A DNA stretch of 45,907 nt, taken from positions 1 through 45,907 of the forward strand of contig CABRXX010000019.1 of NCBI GenBank assembly GCA_902475025.1, read 5' to 3'. Below are positions 25,564-33,284 of the stretch, one piece after another. The translations under genes were made by a program, and so were the position numbers. The notes under the pieces were generated by a model that worked only from the letters and a program-made list of their open reading frames with translations, was not told where the DNA came from and did no database searches. Positions within the stretch are counted from its first letter, which is position 1, and every line of letters begins with the position of its first letter. The stretch comes from Merdiplasma sp905207905. Lineage in GTDB: Bacteria > Bacillota > Clostridia > Lachnospirales > Lachnospiraceae.

Positions 25564-27360
25564 TTATTCTCTCAACGCTTTCGCAGGATCTGTTCTCAGT
25601 AATTTTGCATTCGCTATGGCAGTAATGAACCACACCAGAAGAACCGTTCCGAAAATACTCCCTGCAAACTGAAGGGAGGTAATATGAATCGGCAAAACAC
25701 CTGACAGGGCGGTGAGCAGGAGACAAATCAACGCCGTAGTCAATGCAGAAAGAGCCGACAGTAACAGACTTTCCCAAAACAGCATCTTCTGAATCTGAGC
25801 GCGATGATAGCCAAGCGCCATCAGAAGTCCGATTTCCCCGGAACGTATACGAGCCAGTTTCATCAGCAGCATCCCACAGATAGCCAGTGCGATCACCACA
25901 AGGAATGCGGACACAAGAAGAAACAGGATTTGCAGCTGTGCAAAGGTTTCTTTCAGGCTCTCCACCTGCCTGGCGGCCGTAACAGGGGTGATTTGCTGTT
26001 CTTTCAGCTGGGTCTCCACTTCCAGAACTTCGTCAAAGCCGTTGACCTGATAAGCCACGGATACGGGGGGCTCATCTCCTTGCAGAGCGGTATAGAGTTC
26101 CTGTTCTGTTTGCCCATCCAAATAGTAGTCATCAAAACTACCGCTGTAAATACCGCTGATTTTCAGTTTCTTTGAAAAATCACTGCAGGTGAAAACGATT
26201 TCTTTTCCAATCAGAGTACGGATGTCTTCCGCAAATTGCTTGGCAAGGGACGGTGTGATTGCAATCTCTGCGTCTCTGGGCATTACGCCCACGTTCATAG
26301 TTTCCGTAGAAACGCTGCCAAATTGCTTGGCAGGAACGGGAAGCCCTTTCCCTTCAAATTCTATTTTGCACTCTGGAACCGTGTACTGCGCATAGCACTG
26401 CTGGATGTGGGGCGATTGCTCAAGCTGCGAAAGCAGCTGTTCTGCCGTGCCATCTTCTTCCAGCAGAATTTGCCCCCAAGAGAAAGCAGTATTTTTTTCC
26501 TCAAAGTAATTGACTTTCTCTTCTATTATGTTTTGTGAAGAAAATGACATCAGTACTGCGCATACGGCTATGGTTACCGCAAGAGAAATTCCCCAAAAAC
26601 GCTTAAAATGCACTTGAAAATTATGTAAGGCTCTCCTGTACATAGAAACAGATACCACAGGAAGTTTTTCTTTTATCTCTGAGTCCCCAGCAGACTGTTT
26701 ATCGGATGCCTTCAATACTTTGCACTTGCCATCTTCAATGGTGATAATTTCATTTGCATAATCACAGATTTTACGATCATGGGTGATAATGAAAACCGGA
26801 CGTTCTTTTGCAATCTCCGAAAAGATTTCCATTATCTCATCCGCCATCTTGCGGTCAAGTGCTCCTGTGGGTTCGTCTGCTAAAATCAATCCCGGATTTC
26901 CCGCCAGCGCTCTGGCAATAGCCACACGCTGCTTTTGCCCACCGGACAGATTTTCTATCTTCTCATTTACCTTTTCTTCCATATTCAGACGCCGCAGCAG
27001 AGAAAGTGCCCACTCTCTGTTTCTGGCATTATCCTTACAGGCCAATTCGGAAGCTACTAGGATGTTCTCCAACACTGTATCGCCTGGAAGCAGATGATAT
27101 TCCTGGAATACAAAACCGATGGTGTGTTTGCAGTAGTCGCAAAGAGCGTCTTCCGACAGCTGAGAAAGATCCTGCCCATCTACCAGAATTTTCCCGCTGT
27201 AGTCCCGGTCAAATCCTGCCAGCAGGTTGAACAACGTACTTTTTCCCGAACCGGAAGCCCCCCAAAGACAGGTAATGCCTTGATTCCCAAATGTGTGGGA
27301 AAATCCATCCAGCACAGTTTGGGAACCGTATTTTTTAGAAATACGGTTCAGCGCAATCAT
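25564..27360 (-). CDS. ABC transporter ATPase-permease fusion (MacB-like), second copy
   Basis: The 598-residue protein has an N-terminal ATPase (1-215) with Walker A GASGSGKST at 34-42, signature LSGGQKQRVAIARAL and Walker B LILADEPTGALD. A membrane helix (about 250-275) follows, then an extracytoplasmic domain (about 280-470) and three C-terminal FtsX-type helices. This is the MacB/FtsX topology with the order ATPase then permease. Such proteins usually act on extracytoplasmic substrates such as lipoproteins, peptides or envelope factors rather than as classic importers. It overlaps the preceding fusion gene by 4 bases (ATGA), and the two probably pair as a heterodimer. The AGGAGG site is inside the 3' end of that gene. 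Confidence 0.85.
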   Translation of the reverse strand: MIALNRISKKYGSQTVLDGFSHTFGNQGITCLWGASGSGKSTLFNLLAGFDRDYSGKILVDGQDLSQLSEDALCDYCKHTIGFVFQEYHLLPGDTVLENILVASELACKDNARNREWALSLLRRLNMEEKVNEKIENLSGGQKQRVAIARALAGNPGLILADEPTGALDRKMADEIMEIFSEIAKERPVFIITHDRKICDYANEIITIEDGKCKVLKASDKQSAGDSEIKEKLPVVSVSMYRRALHNFQVHFKRFWGISLAVTIAVCAVLMSFSSQNIIEEKVNYFEEKNTAFSWGQILLEEDGTAEQLLSQLEQSPHIQQCYAQYTVPECKIEFEGKGLPVPAKQFGSVSTETMNVGVMPRDAEIAITPSLAKQFAEDIRTLIGKEIVFTCSDFSKKLKISGIYSGSFDDYYLDGQTEQELYTALQGDEPPVSVAYQVNGFDEVLEVETQLKEQQITPVTAARQVESLKETFAQLQILFLLVSAFLVVIALAICGMLLMKLARIRSGEIGLLMALGYHRAQIQKMLFWESLLLSALSALTTALICLLLTALSGVLPIHITSLQFAGSIFGTVLLVWFITAIANAKLLRTDPAKALRE

Positions 27361-29258
27361 CCGAGACCTCCTGTTTTCAGGGCTGTCAAAGGATTCACGT
27401 GAGTGGCAATCACGCAGGTCTCTGCGAAACAGCCAACGGATACGCCAACGCTAAGCACAAATTCAAACCATACCGGAATGTTCAGCAGCAAAGCTGCAAT
27501 TACGCTCAGAAGTCCGGTGAGCAAAAACATCCCTGCGTACTCTGCCAATGTTATCCGGGCAATATCGATTTTTGTATAGCCGCAGAGACGGTAGACGGCA
27601 TATTCTTTTTTGCGCATAATGCCGCAAACCAGGCAGACAGAAAGTGCTGCCAGTGCAGAAAGGATAGCAAGCAATGCGTAGGAAACACCGGTCTGCATCT
27701 GCGTAGTTCCTTTCAATCCCACAATATCCCGTATCAGCTCAATTTGTCCCAGCGGCACAATCCCCTGTTCCATTATCTCATCATAGATTTCAAGATAATG
27801 TTCGGGGGAATCAGGCCGAAGCATAAAATTAAAACTGGGGTCTTTTTTTCCTGCCTGCGCGTAAATGTCCTTCATAATGGCCAACGATGGGAACAGAGAA
27901 TCTTCATTTTCCAGTCGCATAATCTGATCTTCGAACTCAACCCCATAAGAGGTATCTGCAACGCCAGAGACGGTGGCTGTAAAAGAAATTGGCATACTCA
28001 CAGGCTCACCGCTGTCCCAATTATATACAGCGCCAATAAGGGACACTTCCTTTCCCAGAATATCCTCATTGGTATAGCCCATTTTTTTGACCAGATTCTG
28101 AGGTAATACAATCTCATATTTACTATTGTCTGCCATGCGTCCGGCTACCATCTTATTGAAAACAGGCGCCTGACCAGATTGTTCAATAATAAAATCCTTC
28201 CCCTCTGCATGGATGACCATATCGTTGATTGGCGCATCCATAGTAATCACCTCGATGCGGCTGTCATCTTGATACTGCTCCAAAAGACCGGTGATATTCT
28301 GGTTTACACTTTTGGTTTCATCAGGCGTGTCCTCACTCCAGTCAGAACCGCTCATAAATGAAGAGACAATGGTTAAATTTAATACGGAATTCCCTTGTTT
28401 TTCAATCAGCTCCTGGAACGCCTTATTGCTGCTTTCGCTAAGCACGCCTCCAAAATTCACCCCCAGGCAAGATACCGCAATCACCATTGCCAGAACAACA
28501 GAGAGCAGTTTTCCCATCTGACGCCTGCCAGTTACTCCTGCCATACGCAGTGCAGCGCGAAGGGACAGACGGGATTGTTCTGTGGAGCTGCTGTGCGTTT
28601 TTGCTGGGATGTCTGCTTTGTCCGCTCTGATCAAAGTTCCCTTATCCAACTCAAAGATGGAACATTTTCCCTGAATGAGAGAGGTATCATGGGTCACGAC
28701 AATAACCGTTCGCTCTTTGGAAATCGATGTCAGCAGTTCGCCAATCTCATGGGCAGTTTTGACATCCAATGCGGCCGTAGGCTCGTCGGCAATCAGTACC
28801 TGAGGATCTTTCGTCAGTTCTCTGGCAATGGCCACGCGCTGCTTTTGCCCGCCTGACAGTGTACGAACCTTCTGATCGGCCAGGTTTTCGATTTTTAGCT
28901 TCTTTAAGAGCATATTCAGATGTTTTTCGCTGCCGTTCCGATTTCGATAGGCCGGAATCAGAATATTTTCACGGACTGTCTGTTCGTCAATCAGTTGAAA
29001 GCCCTGCGTGATAAATCCGAATTCCGCCGCATAGAGCTGCGAGCGCTCCTGATCCGTCAATTCTTTAAGATTTCTGCCATAATAAAACGCTTCTCCTTCA
29101 TACTGCATATCCATTGCAGAAAGGATGCGCAGAATGGTTGTCTTTCCGCTGCCGGAAGCGCCAATGATATAATTCATACCTCCGGTGATGGAGAGGGATA
29201 CGTCCCGTAATGCTGTTTCGTGTTCAAAGACTTTCGTGATATTTTTCAATTCGAACAT
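27357..29258 (-). CDS. ABC transporter ATPase-permease fusion (MacB-like), first copy
   Basis: The 633-residue protein has the same layout as its downstream partner but is clearly diverged. The ATPase (1-215) has Walker A GASGSGKTT at 33-41, signature LSGGQKQRVAIAREL and LIADEPTAALD. A helix at about 250-275 is followed by an extracytoplasmic domain (about 275-500) and three C-terminal helices. It starts 3 bases after the thioredoxin lipoprotein gene, whose last codons form its ribosome binding site, so expression of the two is tightly linked. Both ATPases keep their catalytic motifs. The substrate is unknown; the redox neighbours suggest a thiol-containing or metal/heme-related factor, which is inference. 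Confidence 0.85.
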   Translation of the reverse strand: MFELKNITKVFEHETALRDVSLSITGGMNYIIGASGSGKTTILRILSAMDMQYEGEAFYYGRNLKELTDQERSQLYAAEFGFITQGFQLIDEQTVRENILIPAYRNRNGSEKHLNMLLKKLKIENLADQKVRTLSGGQKQRVAIARELTKDPQVLIADEPTAALDVKTAHEIGELLTSISKERTVIVVTHDTSLIQGKCSIFELDKGTLIRADKADIPAKTHSSSTEQSRLSLRAALRMAGVTGRRQMGKLLSVVLAMVIAVSCLGVNFGGVLSESSNKAFQELIEKQGNSVLNLTIVSSFMSGSDWSEDTPDETKSVNQNITGLLEQYQDDSRIEVITMDAPINDMVIHAEGKDFIIEQSGQAPVFNKMVAGRMADNSKYEIVLPQNLVKKMGYTNEDILGKEVSLIGAVYNWDSGEPVSMPISFTATVSGVADTSYGVEFEDQIMRLENEDSLFPSLAIMKDIYAQAGKKDPSFNFMLRPDSPEHYLEIYDEIMEQGIVPLGQIELIRDIVGLKGTTQMQTGVSYALLAILSALAALSVCLVCGIMRKKEYAVYRLCGYTKIDIARITLAEYAGMFLLTGLLSVIAALLLNIPVWFEFVLSVGVSVGCFAETCVIATHVNPLTALKTGGLG

Positions 29259-29261
29259 CCT

Positions 29262-29888
29262 TTACTCCTCCATCCCGTCTTGCGTCATTTTATCAATTTC
29301 GTTCTTCATCGTCACGCGCCAGTGATTTTTGGGCATAGCGCCCACGTAAGGCTGGCTCACCACATTTCCTTCGCTGTCCACAAAGAAGCTCTCCGGGAAT
29401 GCCTGAATACCGTTCAAGCGTCCTTCCAGAAGTACCTTGTCCGGAATTAAAGTCGGGTATTCCACTCCGGTTTTTTCAATAATCTCTTTTGCCTTTTTTA
29501 AGTTAGCATTGTCAATCTCCTCCGTATTGCCAACATCCATGCAGACGCTGATAATATTGAAGCGAATGCCGCCATCCTGAAATTCCTTTCTCAGTTCATT
29601 TAAGACAGGCATTTCTTCGATACAGTAGCTGCAAGTAGTTGTCCAAAGGTTGACCATCGTCAAATCATACTCTGCAAAAATATCTTTAGAGACATCATTT
29701 CCATCAAAATCCTGCGCGGAGAAATCGCCCAGAGGAACAGGTACGAACTCACTTTGTTCTGATGTGGGCGTTTCCTGCTGTGCCTCATTGACCTTGGCGG
29801 AAGTCTCTCCCTTTGTGTCAGACTTTCCGCAAGCAGCTAAACTAAGCGCCGCCGTCAGCAGCAAACATGCTGAAATTACTTTCTTCAT
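29262..29888 (-). CDS. TlpA/ResA-like thioredoxin-fold lipoprotein
   Basis: The 208-residue protein is a lipoprotein exposed outside the membrane. Its signal peptide ends in lipobox LAAC (Cys20) and is followed by a Ser/Thr/Glu linker (about 22-48). A thioredoxin domain carries the active site CSYC (Cys86, Cys89) in TTTCSYCIEEMP and the cis-Pro region GIQAFPESFFVD. Such proteins reduce or oxidise thiols of extracytoplasmic partners, for example apocytochromes, using electrons from the membrane. I chose the ATG at 29888, with AAAGGA upstream; the frame extends into repeat copy 2 but has no signal there. It heads the ABC/CXXC/polyferredoxin operon and lies downstream of the two-component genes. 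Confidence 0.9.
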   Translation of the reverse strand: MKKVISACLLLTAALSLAACGKSDTKGETSAKVNEAQQETPTSEQSEFVPVPLGDFSAQDFDGNDVSKDIFAEYDLTMVNLWTTTCSYCIEEMPVLNELRKEFQDGGIRFNIISVCMDVGNTEEIDNANLKKAKEIIEKTGVEYPTLIPDKVLLEGRLNGIQAFPESFFVDSEGNVVSQPYVGAMPKNHWRVTMKNEIDKMTQDGMEE

Positions 29889-29963
29889 ATTAAATACAGT
29901 CCTTTCTTTGCCATGGTTTCGTTGCATCAGGAGTATAGCACAGCTAATATAAAATCCATATAA

Positions 29964-30091
29964 AGAAGGGGGTGCTGCAAAATAATGGCTCCGGTAGATT
30001 TTCGGTGTGTTTTTCTCCGAAAATATGCTGTTTTTCGTAGAAAAATCACCCGAAAGGGTACCATCGGAGGTATTTTGCAACATCCCCTTCT
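29964..30091 (-). repeat. Palindromic repeat element, copy 2
   Basis: The 21-base ends (29964-29984 and 30071-30091) are complementary at 19 positions, from AGAAGGGG outward to CAAAATA inward. The interior arms pair through CTCCG, TTTCGG, TTTTTCT and CGAAAA blocks, leaving a small central loop near 30024-30032. It lies 35 bases after the kinase stop and about 75 bases before the thioredoxin lipoprotein start. It therefore separates the regulator genes from the genes they probably control. Confidence 0.85.
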
Positions 30092-30125
30092 CTCGTCAAA
30101 TGTTTATTTACAGTACTGTCTATTG

Positions 30126-31226
30126 TTATTTTAAGTTATCTTGATCAAATCCTACGATAAATCTGCTGCCTTGCGGCTGGTTATTTTCCACACAGACATA
30201 TCCGCCATGTTCTTCGATGATGCTCTTTACAATCGCCAGCCCCAGTCCGCTGCCGCCCAGTTCCCGACTGCGTGACTTGTCTACACAAAAAAAAGTATTG
30301 AAAACATAAGGTTTGGCATCATCAGGAATTCCAACACCGGTGTCAGACACAGTTACTTTGTCATTGGTTATGTCGATGAAAATAGAACCGCCGTCTACAT
30401 TGTAGCGGATTGCATTGGCAATTAAATTATAAAACGCCCGCTGTAACAGACCGTCATCACCGCAAACAGTCCCTTCACCGGAAATCGTGACTTCAATTTG
30501 TCTGGCTGCAGCACGCTCCTCCAGCTCAAAAACGATTTCCTCCAATAAAGATCTTAATTCTACGGGCTCCTTTTTCTCAATTTTCTGTTCATTGGTAAAT
30601 GTGAGCAAATCCTTTACCAGATTGGACAGGCGCTCCGTGCTCTCTCCGATGCTTTGCAGTAAAGACGTATATTCTTCAACCTTTCGATCTGGCTTCATCT
30701 GAAATACATCCAGCTGAGTTTGGATGGCAGCAAGGGGGGTACGCAGTTCATGAGCAGCATTGGCGGAAAAATTTTTCTGCACCTGATAGGAGAGATTCAG
30801 TTTCTCGGTCATGTCTTGAAATGCCTGAGCTAACCGCGAAACTTCATCCTGCGTTCCGGGTATCGGGACACCCTCGTCTAAATTATGAATATTGATGTGT
30901 TGGACTCTTTTGGTCAGATCTTCCAGCGGTTTGAGGGTCCTGGCTGCAAATAAATAGGTCAAAACGGAACCTATCGCAGCAAGACACAACATAACTGCTA
31001 TCGTTTTTCCACGGAATTTCCAGATTGCTTCTGTGACCGCAGTGGATGGCTCCAACAGAAATGCCGGCATATCTCCATCCATGGACAGAGCCGGTGTAAG
31101 GACAGACGCCTGAACTAATTCATCGGCCGAAAAAATAGCGGACAGGGTCAACACTGCGCACATAATGGTTAAAATACATACTGAAATAACCGTCAACTTC
31201 AACTTTAATGGAATACTTTTCTTCAT
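30126..31226 (-). CDS. Sensor histidine kinase
   Basis: The 366-residue membrane kinase has a first helix (about 10-32), a short extracytoplasmic loop (about 33-75), a second helix (about 76-97), a HAMP domain, HisKA with phosphoacceptor His159 in SANAAHELRTPLA and HATPase (about 255-360) with the N, G1 and G2 boxes (NLIANAIRY, DTGVGIP, GGSGLGLAIVKSI). The short sensor loop gives little room for ligand binding, so it may sense within the membrane or through a partner such as the ABC proteins. It overlaps the response regulator gene by 4 bases (ATGA). The kinase and regulator are bracketed by two copies of the palindromic repeat. Confidence 0.93.
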   Translation of the reverse strand: MKKSIPLKLKLTVISVCILTIMCAVLTLSAIFSADELVQASVLTPALSMDGDMPAFLLEPSTAVTEAIWKFRGKTIAVMLCLAAIGSVLTYLFAARTLKPLEDLTKRVQHINIHNLDEGVPIPGTQDEVSRLAQAFQDMTEKLNLSYQVQKNFSANAAHELRTPLAAIQTQLDVFQMKPDRKVEEYTSLLQSIGESTERLSNLVKDLLTFTNEQKIEKKEPVELRSLLEEIVFELEERAAARQIEVTISGEGTVCGDDGLLQRAFYNLIANAIRYNVDGGSIFIDITNDKVTVSDTGVGIPDDAKPYVFNTFFCVDKSRSRELGGSGLGLAIVKSIIEEHGGYVCVENNQPQGSRFIVGFDQDNLK

Positions 31227-31903
31227 ACGTTTCCTCCATCGCGAATCACATAGCCTTCGCCGATAATATTGCTGATGAGATCATACCCCAACTGCGTTTT
31301 CAACTTTCGGCGCAGGGAAGACATATGGACTCGAACCGAATTGGAAAAGGTGTCAGCACTGCTGTCCCAGACGTGCTCAATCAGTTCCTCTAATTTGATT
31401 ACCCGGCCCTTATGCAGCAGCAGGTACTCCAACAGGGCAATTTCCTTTGTGGTCAGAGAAACGGAAGTTCCCGCTGCGGTAACAGTTCTGGAAACAGTAT
31501 CAAAGCAAAGGGAACCGCTGGACAAAACGGTATTTTCAATCACTGTTTTCCTTCGCAGAAGTGATCGTACCCGAGCCTCCAATTCCGCAAAATGAAATGG
31601 TTTGGTCAGATAATCATTTGCTCCAAGATCAAGTCCCTTTACCTTATCATCGATTCCGTCACGGGCGGACAGAATTAAAACCGGTACATCCTTTTTTTCT
31701 CTCCGAATATTTTCCAGCACGGAAAATCCGTCCTGTTTCGGTAAATTTAAGTCAAGGAGGATCAGGTCATAATTTTCGCAAAAGGCTTTTTCATCCGCAC
31801 AATTTCCATCTTCCGCCACGTCTATGGCATATCCTTTCAGACGCAATCCCTCTGCAAGAGAATTGCGCAATTTTTCCTCATCCTCCACAATCAAAATTTT
31901 CAT
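31223..31903 (-). CDS. OmpR-family response regulator
   Basis: The 226-residue protein has a receiver domain (1-115), with acidic residues at 8-9, phosphorylatable Asp51 in LILLDLNLP and the conserved Lys in LTKPF. A winged-helix DNA-binding domain follows (about 130-222, SVRVHMSSLRRKL). It probably controls the thioredoxin/ABC/polyferredoxin operon immediately downstream. GAGG lies close upstream of the ATG. The repeat copy 3 ends about 20 bases upstream of the start, with a T-run facing this gene, so an attenuator-like effect on its expression is possible. Confidence 0.93.
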   Translation of the reverse strand: MKILIVEDEEKLRNSLAEGLRLKGYAIDVAEDGNCADEKAFCENYDLILLDLNLPKQDGFSVLENIRREKKDVPVLILSARDGIDDKVKGLDLGANDYLTKPFHFAELEARVRSLLRRKTVIENTVLSSGSLCFDTVSRTVTAAGTSVSLTTKEIALLEYLLLHKGRVIKLEELIEHVWDSSADTFSNSVRVHMSSLRRKLKTQLGYDLISNIIGEGYVIRDGGNV

Positions 31904-31922
31904 TGTTCCACCTCATTCCCAT

Positions 31923-32052
31923 AAAAATGAGGGTGTTGCAAAATACCAATTCCGACGGATTTTTGGTGTGTTTTCTCCGAAACATGTTGTTTTTCGGAGA
32001 AAAATCACCCAAAAGGATCTCGCCGGAGCTGTTTTGCAACATCCTCATTTTT
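31923..32052 (-). repeat. Palindromic repeat element, copy 3
   Basis: The 21-base ends (31923-31943 and 32032-32052) are complementary at 20 positions, with AAAAATGAGG outermost and TGTTGCAAAA innermost. It aligns with copy 2 in the same orientation over its core, but the outer 8-10 bases differ from copy 2 while remaining complementary to each other. Each arm leads outward into a T-run, so the element looks like a very large bidirectional terminator. It lies between the SDR stop and the response regulator start. Confidence 0.85.
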
Positions 32053-32103
32053 CAAAGAAAAATCATTCTAAAGGGTCTCACTGGAGCTGTTTTGCAGCAC
32101 CAC
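32053..32103 (-). repeat. Half copy of the palindromic repeat next to copy 3
   Basis: It repeats the right half of copy 3 (AAAGAAAAATCATTCTAAAG, then GGAGCTGTTTTGCAGCACC) with about a dozen differences. The left half is missing. The tandem arrangement suggests duplication by slippage or unequal exchange. Confidence 0.7.
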
Positions 32104-32268
32104 CTCTTCTAACCCACTTCTTACTTAACGCTCGGTCAATTCATGCCGGATCTTTTTCTGATCAGCCTTCTCTCCTAAATGATCCGCCCGGCTAACTGCC
32201 GGAAGCCCTTTTCCATCTGCCTGAATACGCTTATAAACGCCATCCGTATTGTCCTATGGACACGGATC

Positions 32269-33015
32269 CTAGGATCTGGCCATACCATCCACGCTCAGCA
32301 CAACGCCGGTGATATAGGATGCCTCCTCAGAAGCCAGGAATACAAAGGCATTGGCGATATCCTCCGGCTGTCCCAGACGGCGCAGCGGGATCTGCTGAAT
32401 CAGCGGATCAATCACTTCCTTTGGAACCGCCTTCATCATATCTGTCTGTGTGATGCCAGGAGCCACCGCATTTACCCGGATTCCCTTGGGTCCAAGTTCT
32501 CTGGCCAGGGAGACGGTCATTCCGTTCACCGCAAACTTAGAGGCCGGATAGGCAAATCCACTGGGCTGCCCGGAAATGCTCACCATGGAAGAAGTAGAAA
32601 GGATCACACCGCTTCCCTTTGCCACCATACACTCACTGGCAGCCCGGGTGGCGTTAAACACGCCTTTTACATTCAGATCCATCACCTTATCGTAGGTTTC
32701 CTCTGTATATTCCATAAAGGGCGTGCGCTCTGAAATGCCTGCATTATTTACCAGAATATCCACGCATCCAAACTCTTCTGTGGCTTTGCGGAAGGCGCTT
32801 CTTACATCTTCCAGATCTGCCAGGTTGGGGCTGATCCCGCCCACCGCAGCCTGGGGATACTTTTCTTTCAAGCTGGCAACGGCATGGCTGGCAGTTTCCG
32901 GAGAGCTGGCTGTAATGATCACCTTGGCCCCTTCCTGCAAAAATTTTTCAGCAATCGCATAACCGATTCCCCTGCTTCCTCCTGTGATAATAGCGACTTT
33001 ATCTTTTAATCTCAT
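32269..33015 (-). CDS. Short-chain dehydrogenase (BaiA/FabG-like)
   Basis: The 248-residue classical SDR has TGGSRGIG at 11-18, NNAG at 90-93 and a catalytic set of Ser143, Tyr156 and Lys160. The ending (SYITGVVLSVDGMARS) is the usual one for NAD(P)-dependent oxidoreductases. The sequence resembles both 3-oxoacyl-ACP reductase (FabG) and the bile-acid 3-alpha-hydroxysteroid dehydrogenase BaiA, for example in DLNVKGVFNATRAASECM and ASKFAVNGMT. The substrate cannot be decided. I chose the ATG at 33015 because GGAGG lies 8 bases upstream. No fatty-acid genes are nearby, which argues against a dedicated FabG. It lies 250 bases after yitT and is probably a separate unit. Confidence 0.85.
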   Translation of the reverse strand: MRLKDKVAIITGGSRGIGYAIAEKFLQEGAKVIITASSPETASHAVASLKEKYPQAAVGGISPNLADLEDVRSAFRKATEEFGCVDILVNNAGISERTPFMEYTEETYDKVMDLNVKGVFNATRAASECMVAKGSGVILSTSSMVSISGQPSGFAYPASKFAVNGMTVSLARELGPKGIRVNAVAPGITQTDMMKAVPKEVIDPLIQQIPLRRLGQPEDIANAFVFLASEEASYITGVVLSVDGMARS

Positions 33016-33216
33016 ATTGAGACCTCCTTTTTTCATTTTCTGTTTTCCATGAAAACTGTTTTTCTGTACAAACTGCGGTACTGATGTTACTTTACCCTAT
33101 TTTTTTAAATCTTTCTGTGATAAAGTCACCATAGCTCTCCCCATTTTGCTTTTTTCCCACATTGCTTTTCTATTTGGATCAGGAGGTCAAAAACACTGTG
33201 AACGAACGCTCTCTGT

Positions 33217-33284
33217 CCGTATTCCCTCTTTATTGCCGTCTCTTCTTTATTAATATTCCTTCTTTATTGATATTCCTTCTTTAT
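33217..33284 (-). repeat. Four tandem 17-bp repeats at the 3' end of the yitT-like gene
   Basis: The units are at 33268-33284, 33251-33267, 33234-33250 and 33217-33233, consensus on minus ATAAAGAAGGAATATYA. The first two differ by one base; the outer two are more diverged. The array starts inside the coding region (last codons IKKEYQ) and the stop falls in the second unit because 17 is not a multiple of three. Confidence 0.75.

Noticed and set aside
24455..31903. Integrative element carrying the redox module
   Set aside because: The module looks like mobile cargo, but no integrase, relaxase or attachment site is visible in the window.
29964..32103. CRISPR array
   Set aside because: The repeats are few, long, imperfect palindromes separated by genes, with no regular spacers or cas genes.
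31561..32195. Plus-strand frames rich in Phe/Ser across copy 3
   Set aside because: They are translations of the repeat and of the antisense strand of the response regulator.
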